Assembly (NCBI GenBank): GCA_023701205.1
Contig: JAMPXJ010000030.1
Span: 1 to 56,945, forward strand
DNA: 56,945 nt
Direction of reading: 5' to 3'
Origin: Oligoflexia bacterium
Lineage (GTDB): Bacteria; Bdellovibrionota; UBA1018
The position numbers were made by a program, and so were the translations under genes. The notes under the pieces were generated by a model that saw only the letters and a list, made by a program, of their open reading frames with translations, was not told the origin of the DNA and ran no database searches. Below, piece by piece: positions 1-8,005 of the stretch. Position 1 is the stretch's first letter. Each line of letters starts with the position of its first letter.

Positions 1-210
1 ATGGGGAAGAGCCGCGAGCCTATGGCTTCAGGAACTTTAAGAACTACCGACTCAGAGTGATTGCGCTGTGTGGGTGGGATGGAGTATTTGCGATCAGGAA
101 TTGATTCGATGCAAAATCGACATGCCCCTCGTAATGGGGAAGAGCCATTTGGCGTGATTTTCTGTGATGGTTTTTGGGAGTGGGACTCGAAAAGCTTGTG
201 AAATCTTGGT

Positions 211-244
211 TAATAAAAAGGGCCACTTATTGCTAAGTGGCCCC
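211..244 (-). terminator. Rho-independent terminator of tRNA-fMet
   Basis: On the minus strand, a perfect 10-bp stem (220-229 paired with 234-243, loop 230-233) is followed by a T-rich run (complement of 211-219). It lies 18 nt beyond the CCA end of the tRNA, so it very likely ends that transcript. Confidence 0.85.
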
Positions 245-261
245 TTCAGTACTGAATCAAT

Positions 262-338
<77 letters not shown>

Positions 339-344
339 ACATAA

Positions 345-391
345 ATTTTAGAAGCTAGGTATGTTTGTCCTTAAACGAACGATAAGTCAAC
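345..391 (-). promoter_or_regulatory. Candidate promoter for tRNA-fMet
   Basis: On the minus strand a TAAAAT box (complement of 345-350) sits 7 nt before the mature tRNA 5' end. A TTGACT hexamer (complement of 386-391) lies further upstream, but its distance from that box is too large for a standard pair. Only the -10-like box is convincing. Confidence 0.3.
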
Positions 392-546
392 TCTGAAATC
401 AGGAAGTCACTCGAGTAGGCGGCCAAAAGAGGTGGGGCACGGCCGGTGAGGGCAGCTACCGAGGGACGGTGAGGCACGACGAAGGTTTCCCTCACAGAGG
501 GAAGCTGGAGGTTTTCCTCAACAAGCTGCATAATGCCGAAGTACCT

Positions 547-942
547 ATGGCAGACGCATTCGACTTCAAAGAGCAGGCAAGGACATTGTTAAAGCGCCTG
601 GGGCAGAACCCCGGCGCGCCGATGAATCAGGGCCTGGCGCTGGCCGCGGTCGAAGCGGCCTTGCGCGAGGCGCACGCGCGCGGAATGCAGGACGCCAAAG
701 GGCCCGCCCTGAAGAGTTCGCCGCAGGTCGCGAAAAAGCCGACGCCCGCTTCGACCGAGACGGCATCAGAGATTCAGTGCGCCCATGAGTGGGAAGAGAC
801 CTTCCTGGACGGACGGGCCGTGGGCGGCAAGTGCCTGCACTGCGGCGTCTTGCAGCGGGACGTGCAGGAGCGCTGCAACCATTTCTTCGTGCAGGTAGGC
901 GGCAGGGAAATCTGTGTCGCCTGCCGTAAGCCGAAGCGCTGA
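547..942 (+). CDS. Small protein with two C-x-H...C-x2-C zinc-binding motifs
   Basis: An unrecognised protein of 131 residues. The N-terminal half (about 1-75) is alanine-rich, charged and probably helical. The C-terminal half holds two copies of one motif: C78-A-H80 with C96-x2-C99, and C110-N-H112 with C123-x2-C126. Each copy could bind one zinc ion, so a small nucleic-acid- or protein-binding ribbon is plausible (inference). The start was set at ATG 547; an in-frame GTG at 469 would add 26 unusual residues. It converges on the pseudouridine synthase gene with 9 nt between the stop codons. No signal peptide is visible, so it is probably cytoplasmic. Confidence 0.65.
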   Translation: MADAFDFKEQARTLLKRLGQNPGAPMNQGLALAAVEAALREAHARGMQDAKGPALKSSPQVAKKPTPASTETASEIQCAHEWEETFLDGRAVGGKCLHCGVLQRDVQERCNHFFVQVGGREICVACRKPKR

Positions 943-951
943 ATTCCGTTC

Positions 952-2415
952 TTAACGACGGCCCGGGCCGCGAGGTCCTTTTGAAGGACCGCGTGAAGCG
1001 CCAAAACCTTTGCCGCGCGGGGCTCTGCTGCCGCCGAAACCGCCTTCGCGTTTGCCGCCGAAGCCACCTTCGCGTTTGCCGCCGAAACCGCCTTCGCGTT
1101 TGCCGCCGAAACCGCCCTCGCGTTTGCCGCCGAAGCCACCTTCGCGCTTACCGCCGAAACCACCTTCGCGTTTGCCGCCGAAGCCACCTTCGCGTTTGCC
1201 GCCGAAACCGCCTTCGCGTTTGCCGCCGAAACCACCTTCGCGCTTGCCGCCGAAACCGCCCTCGCGCTTGCCGGCGAAACCGCCTTCGCGCTTGCCGGCG
1301 AAACCGCCTTCGCGTTTGCCGCCGAAACCGCCTTCGCGTTTGCCGCCGAAGCCACCTTCGCGCTTAGCGCCAAAGCCACCTTCGCGCTTAGCGCCGAAGC
1401 CACCTTCGCGCTTAGCGCCGAAGCCACCCTCGCGTTTGCCGCCGAAACCGCCTTCGCGCTTGCCGCCGAAACCGCCTTCGCGTTTGCCGCCGAAGCCGCC
1501 CTCGCGCTTAGCGCCGAAGGGCTTACGGCCAAAGGGCTTGCGCGCGCCACCACGCGCGGGACGCTCTTCGCCTTCGGCGCTTTCGCCGGAAACAGCGCCC
1601 GATTCGGACGCTTCGCGCAGCGCCTCGCGCTGGAGCTTCTCAGCTTCGCGCTCGCGGCGGATCTGCTCTTCTTTGACGTCCTCGTCAGCGAGTTTCATCC
1701 CGAGCTCGGGCTGGTCGAGCAGCGACTGCATCTGGGATTTCGTCAGGAAGCGGTATTCACCCGGCTGCATCCCGTGAGCGGTGATATGGCCGATGGCCGT
1801 GCGGGTGAGGCGCTCGACGAGGAAGCCCTTGGCCTCGACGAAGCTCTTGATGTCCACGGCGCCGGAGCCCACGAGCACGAGTCGGATGCGGGACTTGGAG
1901 GAGTAGCTCTCGGGAAGGCTCACGGAGTGGGGCTTCACGAGGCGATTGCCGATGCGGCTGCCCTTCTCAAGTCGAGCGAGCATGCCCGAATCGGGATGTC
2001 CCTTGACCTTGATCTCATAGGTGCGCGCGACCGAGTCCAGGCGGTTGAGCTTCTCGGCGATTTCGCCGTCATTGGTGAGCAGGAGCAGGCCTTCGCTGTT
2101 GAAATCCAGGCGGCCGATCGGGAAGAGTCGGGCGTGCACCTTGCGCAGGTAATCGGCCAGGGTGGGGCGGCCCTCGGGATCGGCGAACATCGAGATCACC
2201 GCGCGCGGCTTGTAAAAAGCCAGGTAAACGTGGGGTTCGGCGCTCTGGAGCAGCTTGCCTTGAACCTTGATCGCGTCCTGGGCGAGGTCCGCCTTGTCGC
2301 CGATCTTGGCGATGCGGCCATTGACAGTGACCTCGCCGAGTTGAATGAGCTCTTCGGCCTTGCGGCGCGAGGTAATACCGGCTTTGGCGAGGATTTTCTG
2401 AAGTCTTTCTTGCAT
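952..2415 (-). CDS. rluB: 23S rRNA pseudouridine synthase, RluB/RsuA family, with 20-unit octapeptide tail
   Basis: It isomerises a uridine in 23S rRNA to pseudouridine (family knowledge). Residues 1-58 form an S4 RNA-binding domain, and the catalytic domain carries the family motif GRLDFNSEG with nucleophile D104. The core ends near residue 250. After a charged linker, residues of about 300-460 are 20 tandem octapeptides of the type KREGGFGG, then a short Arg/Gly end. Typical RluB proteins have at most a modest basic tail, so this 487-residue form is unusual. The tail resembles RGG-type disordered RNA-binding regions (inference). It follows the histidine kinase gene by 15 nt and is the last gene of the scpAB cluster. 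Confidence 0.93.
   Translation of the reverse strand: MQERLQKILAKAGITSRRKAEELIQLGEVTVNGRIAKIGDKADLAQDAIKVQGKLLQSAEPHVYLAFYKPRAVISMFADPEGRPTLADYLRKVHARLFPIGRLDFNSEGLLLLTNDGEIAEKLNRLDSVARTYEIKVKGHPDSGMLARLEKGSRIGNRLVKPHSVSLPESYSSKSRIRLVLVGSGAVDIKSFVEAKGFLVERLTRTAIGHITAHGMQPGEYRFLTKSQMQSLLDQPELGMKLADEDVKEEQIRREREAEKLQREALREASESGAVSGESAEGEERPARGGARKPFGRKPFGAKREGGFGGKREGGFGGKREGGFGGKREGGFGAKREGGFGAKREGGFGAKREGGFGGKREGGFGGKREGGFAGKREGGFAGKREGGFGGKREGGFGGKREGGFGGKREGGFGGKREGGFGGKREGGFGGKREGGFGGKREGGFGGKREGGFGGKREGGFGGSRAPRGKGFGASRGPSKGPRGPGRR
1031..1510. repeat. 24-bp x 20 tandem repeat inside rluB
   Basis: Twenty in-register 24-bp units; the word cgcg recurs every 24 bp from 1047 to 1503. Because 24 is divisible by three and the units lack stop codons, long spurious frames are open on both strands here. 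The units differ at synonymous positions (GGCGGT/GGTGGC, AAA/AAG-type changes) and at a Gly/Ala position, so the array is not a fresh identical expansion. Confidence 0.97.
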
Positions 2416-2430
2416 AGGGGCGAAGCTGTA

Positions 2431-3543
2431 TCACCGCGGCGCTTCAAAAGCCATGGGCGAAACGATCCGAGGAAACCGCAGAGTGAAAGTCGTGCCCTCT
2501 TGCGTGGAGCTTTTCACCGAGACGGCTCCATGGTGGGCTTCAACCATCTCCTTGACCAGGATCAGCCCCAGCCCCCAGCCCCGATGACGGCTCAGTAGCG
2601 CGGTCTTACCGCGAAAAAAAGGGTCAAAAAGCTTGGCCTGCTCCTGCTCATCGATCGGATCGCCCAGGTTGTGGACTGAAATTTCCACGTGATCGCCGGA
2701 GCTTAGCAGGGAGATCGTGATGGGTTGATCGGAGCTGCCGTACTTCACGGCATTGTTCGCCAGGTTCTCGATGCAACGGCTTAGCCCCTCGGGACACCAG
2801 GTTCCTTGGATTTCCTCCGGAGCCGTCAGGCGGAAGCGATTGCCATGAATGGTCTTGAGCTCCTCGAGCACCCGTCGGGTCAGGGCGCGCAGCTCGGTGG
2901 GTTCAACCTGGATTTGCAGGGGTTGTCCGGCCCGGAGCCGCCAAAAATCCAGGAGGTCGTCGATCATGCCGTCGACGCGCGTGAGGCTGGCATCGATGCG
3001 CTCTGCGAGCTTACGGCACAGTTCAGGCCGCTGAAGGGACTCCAGAATGAGCTGCGCGCTTGTTCGTGCGACGGTCACCGGATTCCTAAGATCATGAGCC
3101 AGAATGGCCACGCATTGCTCGCGAAAGCTCTCCTGAATGCGCACATATTCGGAAGCGGCTTCCGCGATTCCGTGACCGATCATGGACAGGATGCGATCCC
3201 TCTCGTCACGAGTCAGCGTGATCTGACACTCCAGGACTTCAAAGATCGCTTCGCGCAGCAGCTCATATTCCCCGAGCAAATCCGAAAGGGAATAGTGCAA
3301 GGACGCGGCCCTCTGCTCGCCGTGTTCGCGAATCGTCTGAGGGTCACAAGGGCGCTGTCCTGAGGTCTCCAGTTTCAACTCCGAAGCGATACATTGCAAG
3401 AAGGCGGGGAGCTGGTTCTGCAGGAGCAAGGTCGCCTGGTGGCGCGCTGAAAGGATTTCCCGCCGTACGTTCGACTCCCAGCGTGCAAGGATCTCCTGGG
3501 TCGAATCGCGCAGGATGTCGGAAGCTGATGGAGATCTCCCCAT
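2431..3543 (-). CDS. Soluble sensor histidine kinase
   Basis: A 370-residue cytoplasmic kinase with no membrane segment. Residues 1-140 are a helical sensor region resembling RsbR-type N-terminal domains. The H-box is AILAHDLRNP with phosphoacceptor H150. The ATPase domain has an N-box (NLANNAVKYG) and a G2 box (GWGLGLILVKEM). The usual DxGxG box reads HNLGDPID, a variant seen in some kinases. No partner regulator is adjacent; the nearest stand-alone receiver is at 36593-37141. The gene lies between the PilZ gene and rluB on the same strand, so signal-dependent control of neighbours is possible but unproven. Confidence 0.88.
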   Translation of the reverse strand: MGRSPSASDILRDSTQEILARWESNVRREILSARHQATLLLQNQLPAFLQCIASELKLETSGQRPCDPQTIREHGEQRAASLHYSLSDLLGEYELLREAIFEVLECQITLTRDERDRILSMIGHGIAEAASEYVRIQESFREQCVAILAHDLRNPVTVARTSAQLILESLQRPELCRKLAERIDASLTRVDGMIDDLLDFWRLRAGQPLQIQVEPTELRALTRRVLEELKTIHGNRFRLTAPEEIQGTWCPEGLSRCIENLANNAVKYGSSDQPITISLLSSGDHVEISVHNLGDPIDEQEQAKLFDPFFRGKTALLSRHRGWGLGLILVKEMVEAHHGAVSVKSSTQEGTTFTLRFPRIVSPMAFEAPR

Positions 3544-3583
3544 GCCGGGAGGTGATCAAAAAACGTTCCGATCGGCTGCCGGC

Positions 3584-3868
3584 TTATTCGAGGTATTCGA
3601 GCCCGAGCGTCCAGACGCCCGGCTCAAGAACCTTGTTCCACCGGATCGCCGCGCGAAGCGGCTCGAGATTGCCGATCTGGATGCGGCAGGCCTGGCCGAC
3701 CTGCAGATGCGGCGCATCGAGAAGCACGAGTCCGGCGCCTTTAGCGGATTCCTGTCTGACCAGAGCCGGCAGCTCGCGGGTGAAGCTGCCCTCGGTCGTC
3801 GAATCGACCCAGGCGATCGTGCCTGGATCGGGCTTGAAGCGGATGTGCTTGCGCTTTTGCTGGGTCAT
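3584..3868 (-). CDS. PilZ-domain protein, candidate c-di-GMP receptor
   Basis: A 94-residue single-domain protein. The PilZ signature is present: RxxxR as R6-KHI-R10, then a QESAKG segment at the place of the usual [D/N]-x-S-x-x-G, and the conserved C-terminal W-x-x-G-L-E-Y. The first position of the second motif is Gln rather than Asp/Asn, which might weaken c-di-GMP binding. Its ATG overlaps the scpB stop codon in an ATGA, so translation is probably coupled. The histidine kinase start lies 40 nt downstream. Confidence 0.75.
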   Translation of the reverse strand: MTQQKRKHIRFKPDPGTIAWVDSTTEGSFTRELPALVRQESAKGAGLVLLDAPHLQVGQACRIQIGNLEPLRAAIRWNKVLEPGVWTLGLEYLE

Positions 3869-5337
3869 GCTCCTGCTCCCGGCTGCGGGCCTTCTCCCGG
3901 GGAAGCCAAAAGCTCGGGTGGCATCTCCGGTCCCTCTGCGGACGGCAGCTCGGACGGAAGAGCGGCCGGAAGCTCAGGCTGAAGCTTGGCTTCTTCGGCG
4001 GCCTTGAGCGCTTGAAGCGCGGCCTCTTTGGCGGCCTTTTCCTGCGCCTTCTGCTCCTCGAGCGTCGGCGTGGAGGTCGGGATCGCGTTCACGCGCTCAC
4101 GGATCTCCTGGAGGATCTTTTCGTCCTCGCGGTGATCGTAGATGAGCGAGGTGCTCGTGTCGGACTTCATCTGCGAGACGAGCCGGCGCATCTCTTTCAC
4201 GCGCGGATCCTCGTCTTCGGGATTGGCCGACTGGGAGCTTGGGATCATCTGCTCGATCTCGCGCAGCGACGGCATCGCCGAGAGGTCCTTGAGGTTGAAG
4301 ACCTCGAGGAACTCCTTGGTCGTGGAGTAGAGCATCGGGCGGCCCGGGAGCTCAGAGCGGCCGGAGATCTCGATGAGCTTGCGATCCATGAGCAGGCGGA
4401 TGAAATATGACGAATCGACGCCGCGGATCTTGTCGATCTCCTCTTTCATGATCGGCTGGCGGTAGGCGATGATCGCGAGCGATTCCATCGCGCCACCGGA
4501 GAGGCGCTGGATCTGGACCTTGGCGAGCTTGCGCGCGAGCGCGGCGCGGCCGGGCTTGGTGCGGAACTGCAGGCCGCCGGCGACCTCGACGAGCTCGAAG
4601 CCATGGTGCGGGCGAGCGTAGCGATCGCGCAAATTCGTCACGGACTCCTGATAAAGCGGAAGCGGGAAGTCCTCGCCGATGTGCGAACGGAGCTTCTCGA
4701 CCGAGATTGGCTTGTCCGAGAGGAAGAGGAGGGTCTCGAGGCAGGACTCCATTTCAGCCACGTCGAGCGACTGAGGGAGCGCGGCCAGGAGCTCCGGATC
4801 GTTGGCCTCGGCCTCGTCCAGCGCGGCCTGCTCGGCGGCGAGCTGCTCCTGCAGGAGCTTGTCTTCGGCGATCTCTTTTGCGAGCTGCTGGGCCGCATCT
4901 TCCGTCAGGAGCGCTTCTTCGGCGGCTTTCTCGACCTCCTCGGCGTGACGGGCGGATTCCTCTTCCATCACGCGGGCGAGCTTTTCGAGCTGCTCTCCGG
5001 AGTCTTCCATCGTTTTCTTGAGCGTCTCGTCGAGATCGAACTCGTCGTCGGCAGGTTCTTCCTCGGAGACCTCCTCGAGGTCGAGCTCCCCGTCTCGTTG
5101 CTGCTGCTCGGAGATCTGGATCGTGTTGAGCCCGTAGGGATCGGTGATCAGCGTGGAGTAGGCGATGCCTGCGCCGTCAGCGGGAGCAGGGCTTTCAACG
5201 GGTTGTTCCCTTTCGGGCTCCGCGGCCGTCTCCGAAGTCGCGCCAAGCTGGTCGGCGAGCCATTCCTGCGCGGCGGCCTCGAGATCGGTCTCCCCGGATT
5301 TCACTTCTTTTTCATTCGCGCTCTCATCGAAATTCAT
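3865..5337 (-). CDS. scpB: Segregation and condensation protein B with long N- and C-terminal extensions
   Basis: ScpB is the winged-helix kleisin partner in the bacterial SMC-ScpAB condensin. The conserved core lies at about residues 195-370, including SLAIIAYRQPIMKEEID and SGRSELPGRPMLYST. At 490 residues this protein is more than twice the usual length of about 180-200. The N-terminal 195 residues are very acidic, with a predicted coiled coil from about 105 to 180; the C-terminal 120 residues are helical, then Pro/Glu-rich. The start at 5337 shares one base with the scpA stop (TGATG). The frame stays open further upstream, but that part only shadows scpA. The stop overlaps the PilZ start. 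Confidence 0.92.
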   Translation of the reverse strand: MNFDESANEKEVKSGETDLEAAAQEWLADQLGATSETAAEPEREQPVESPAPADGAGIAYSTLITDPYGLNTIQISEQQQRDGELDLEEVSEEEPADDEFDLDETLKKTMEDSGEQLEKLARVMEEESARHAEEVEKAAEEALLTEDAAQQLAKEIAEDKLLQEQLAAEQAALDEAEANDPELLAALPQSLDVAEMESCLETLLFLSDKPISVEKLRSHIGEDFPLPLYQESVTNLRDRYARPHHGFELVEVAGGLQFRTKPGRAALARKLAKVQIQRLSGGAMESLAIIAYRQPIMKEEIDKIRGVDSSYFIRLLMDRKLIEISGRSELPGRPMLYSTTKEFLEVFNLKDLSAMPSLREIEQMIPSSQSANPEDEDPRVKEMRRLVSQMKSDTSTSLIYDHREDEKILQEIRERVNAIPTSTPTLEEQKAQEKAAKEAALQALKAAEEAKLQPELPAALPSELPSAEGPEMPPELLASPGEGPQPGAGA

Positions 5338-6209
5338 CAGATCTGTCCCTGCGTGATTCCCGGCTGGTCGTGTTGTTGCTGTTCCGCGATGGCGCTCTCG
5401 ACTTGCGAAATCGCGCCTGAAAGCGCGCCTTCGGCGGGCTTCGCGTCCGGATTGTCGAAGCCCGACGCGAGCTGCATGTTGAAGTCCGTGAGCTGCTCGA
5501 GCAGCTCGAGGAAGATCGGCTGATAGGTGCCTTCCTGATGCAGGCGCATCTTCTTGAGGCGCGAGAGCTCGAGGCTCGCCAGGAAGGTCACAACGGTCTC
5601 GGGCTTGGAGCCCAGGATCGCAATCACGTTGCGCATCTCCACGAGCTTGCCGACCTCGAGCCGGTGCCGGAACTCCAGGATCTTGTCGGTGAGAGAGACG
5701 GTCTCCTTGCGCAAAACGGTGGTGCGCTTGCGGGCGCGCACGAGCATGTCCTGGTAGGTGAGCGTGAGGTCGGTGAGGCTCATCTCCTTCCATACCTTCT
5801 CGATCGGGGGTTTGCGGTTGTTGCGCGTGAAGACGTCCTCCCCAAGGCGGGGGAGCTGGGCCAGATCCTGCCCGGCCGCGAGGAAGCGCTGGTGCTCCAG
5901 AAGCTGGCGGATGAGGTCTTCTTGCGTGAACTCCTCTTCGGCGGCCGCGGCGGCATCGGCCTTCTGCTCCTGCGGGAGCAGTGCCTTGCTCTTCCAATGA
6001 AGGAGGGTCGCCGCCATGACCAGGAATTCGCTCGCCGTGTCAAAGTTGAGCTCCTGCATGAGGCGGACATACGCCAGATACTGGTCGGTGATCTTGGAGA
6101 TGGAAACTTTGGAGATGTCGAGTTCGTGGCTCTGGATGAGATAAAGCAGAAGATCCAATGGACCTTCAAAGCTTTCCAGGCGAACTGTGATCGGGACTCG
6201 CTGAGCCAC
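5337..6209 (-). CDS. scpA: Segregation and condensation protein A (kleisin)
   Basis: ScpA bridges the SMC heads in bacterial condensin. The 290-residue protein opens with the family signature FEGPLDLLLYLI followed by SHELDI, and contains the AATLLHWKSKALLP segment. The Ala/Glu-rich middle at about 75-95 is the variable kleisin linker. The C-terminal winged helix is present, followed by about 40 polar residues. It is the first of two overlapping scp genes and follows trpS by 74 nt. This neighbourhood (protease, trpS, scpA, scpB, rluB) recurs in many bacteria. Confidence 0.95.
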   Translation of the reverse strand: MAQRVPITVRLESFEGPLDLLLYLIQSHELDISKVSISKITDQYLAYVRLMQELNFDTASEFLVMAATLLHWKSKALLPQEQKADAAAAAEEEFTQEDLIRQLLEHQRFLAAGQDLAQLPRLGEDVFTRNNRKPPIEKVWKEMSLTDLTLTYQDMLVRARKRTTVLRKETVSLTDKILEFRHRLEVGKLVEMRNVIAILGSKPETVVTFLASLELSRLKKMRLHQEGTYQPIFLELLEQLTDFNMQLASGFDNPDAKPAEGALSGAISQVESAIAEQQQHDQPGITQGQI

Positions 6210-6283
6210 TCTTCCCCCTCGGACTGAACGTTGGGGTCATCATAGCGAAGAGATCGGATAAGGCAATGGGGGCGGATTTTTTT

Positions 6284-7306
6284 TCAGAAAGAGCGCCGCG
6301 GGTACCGTCCGGGGACGAAGCCGAGGCGATCATAGACGCGCGCCAAGGTCACCTGGGCGCGGCTCCGGGCGGCTTCAGCTCCATCTTGAAGTAGCTTGTC
6401 TAAGTAGGAGAGATCTTTAAGAAGTTCGTCCGTCTTCGTTCGAATCGGCGCGAGCTCCTGGGCGAGCAGCTGAGCGGTCTCCACTTTGAGATGGCCGTAC
6501 ATTTTTCCGGCGTAAGAGCTCACGAGCTCCGGGTGGGACTTGCCCGTGATCGCGGCCTGGATGTCGAGGAGGTTTTTGACCCCGGGCTTGGTGTCCTCGT
6601 AGGTGATCTCGGTACCCGAATCGGTGACGGCGCGTTTGACCTTCTTGAGGATCTGGTCCTCGGTATCGGTCAGGTAGACCGCGCTATTGGGATCGGGGTC
6701 GGACTTGGACATCTTGGAGGTCGGGTCCTGCAGGCTCATGATGCGCGCGCCTGAGGGCGGGATGAAGGGCTCCGGAACGACAAAGAGGTCCCCGCCGTAG
6801 ATGTTATTCATCCGGATCGCGATGTCGCGGGTCAGCTCCACGTGCTGCTTCTGGTCCGAGCCCACGGGAACGAGCTTGGTGCCGTAAAGCAGGATGTCAG
6901 AGGCCATCAGGGTCGGGTAGATGAAAAGGCCCGCCGGGATGTTGGACCCTTCTTTCGCACTCTTGTCCTTGTACTGGGTCATGCGGTTGAGCTCGCCCAT
7001 GTAGCTGAAGCAGGTCAGCACCCAGGCCAGCTCGGCATGCTCGGGGACGTGCGATTGGATAAAGAGGGTGGCTTTGGCCGGATCGATTCCCGCTGCGATG
7101 TAGGTTGCGATCGCACGGTAGGTCTGCTCGCGGAGCGCCTTCGGGTCCTGGCGCAGGGTGATCGTGTGCAGGTCGACGGCGAAGAAAAGGCAGTCGTACT
7201 CGTTCTGGAGCCGCACCCAGTTTTTGAGCGCGCCCAGGTAGTTGCCCACCGTCAGGCGGTTGGAAGGCTGAACGGCCGAAAGCAGCACCGCCTTTTGCGC
7301 GCTCAT
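6284..7306 (-). CDS. trpS: Tryptophanyl-tRNA synthetase
   Basis: A class I synthetase that charges tRNA-Trp. At 340 residues it has the usual length. The HIGH-equivalent region is QPSNRLTVGNYLGAL near the N-terminus, and the KMSKS loop is the perfect form SKMSKSDPD. The ATG overlaps the stop codon of the upstream protease gene by 4 nt, so translation is likely coupled. No internal oddities are seen. Confidence 0.97.
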   Translation of the reverse strand: MSAQKAVLLSAVQPSNRLTVGNYLGALKNWVRLQNEYDCLFFAVDLHTITLRQDPKALREQTYRAIATYIAAGIDPAKATLFIQSHVPEHAELAWVLTCFSYMGELNRMTQYKDKSAKEGSNIPAGLFIYPTLMASDILLYGTKLVPVGSDQKQHVELTRDIAIRMNNIYGGDLFVVPEPFIPPSGARIMSLQDPTSKMSKSDPDPNSAVYLTDTEDQILKKVKRAVTDSGTEITYEDTKPGVKNLLDIQAAITGKSHPELVSSYAGKMYGHLKVETAQLLAQELAPIRTKTDELLKDLSYLDKLLQDGAEAARSRAQVTLARVYDRLGFVPGRYPRRSF

Positions 7307-7989
7307 TGCAGATAGACCTCCGGCAGGCCGAACACCCGGCCCATTGAGTAAAGGGTCACCCCGGTGGCGAAGCGGATCGGGAACTCCAGGACGCGGAAGG
7401 CGCCGGTCATGAGCAGTCCCATGAGAATGAAGAAGCTGTACTGCGAGATCGACTCGTACTTGCGCGCCATCTCATGCGGCAGAAACGACTCGATGATCTT
7501 GCTGCCGTCGAGCGGCGGGAGCGGGATGAGGTTGAAAAAGCCCAGCGCGAAGTTCAGCGACACGGAGACCTGGGCCATGATCGCCAGCGGCTCGAAGAGA
7601 TAGAAATCGCGCGGTACCCAGCTCAGGATCGCGCAGAAGATCGCCGCTGAAAGCGTGGCCAGCAGGAAGTTCATCCCCGGGCCCGCAAGCGAGACCCAGA
7701 AAAGCCCCTGCCGGTAATGCTTGAAGCGCGTGGGATTGATCGGGACGGGCTTGGCCCAGCCGAAAAGCAGATTGATCCCGGTGAGCATGTTGATCATCGG
7801 GAAAAGCACGGTGCCGATCGGATCCATGTGAGGCACCGGATTGAGCGTGAGGCGGCCGGCGGCCTTGGCCGTGTTGTCGCCCCAGCGATTCGCCGCGAAA
7901 CCGTGGGCGTACTCGTGGAAGACCACGGCCATGATGAAAGGGACGAGCTGGACGGAAAGCATCTGTAAGCGTTCGGCAAAGGAATCCAT
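7303..7989 (-). CDS. Site-2-type membrane metalloprotease (M50 family)
   Basis: A 228-residue integral membrane protease. The zinc site HEYAH (H25, E26, H29) lies in the first membrane segment, and the third ligand region is N-x6-LDG ending at D161. Several hydrophobic segments surround these motifs. There is no PDZ domain, so it belongs to the short group of S2P homologues often found next to trpS and scpA. Substrates cannot be inferred from the sequence. It overlaps trpS by 4 nt and starts 16 nt after the recombinase stop. Confidence 0.9.
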   Translation of the reverse strand: MDSFAERLQMLSVQLVPFIMAVVFHEYAHGFAANRWGDNTAKAAGRLTLNPVPHMDPIGTVLFPMINMLTGINLLFGWAKPVPINPTRFKHYRQGLFWVSLAGPGMNFLLATLSAAIFCAILSWVPRDFYLFEPLAIMAQVSVSLNFALGFFNLIPLPPLDGSKIIESFLPHEMARKYESISQYSFFILMGLLMTGAFRVLEFPIRFATGVTLYSMGRVFGLPEVYLQ

Positions 7990-8005
7990 CGAGGAAAACC
8001 TTACA

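Noticed and set aside
44..226. 60-codon minus-strand frame
   Set aside because: It starts with GTG inside the tRNA-fMet terminator stem and has no ribosome-binding site or recognisable domain.
1031..1510. CRISPR array
   Set aside because: The 24-bp units are contiguous without spacers and encode an in-frame peptide repeat.
774..1777. Three long frames (Ala/Ser-, Pro/Lys- and Arg-rich) across the rluB repeat
   Set aside because: They are by-products of a 24-bp repeat without stop codons; the RluB frame carries the real domains.
5338..5997. Extension of the scpB frame to 710 residues
   Set aside because: The extra part lies over scpA, is Arg/Ala-rich and does not match ScpB; the TGATG junction at 5335-5339 is the natural start.
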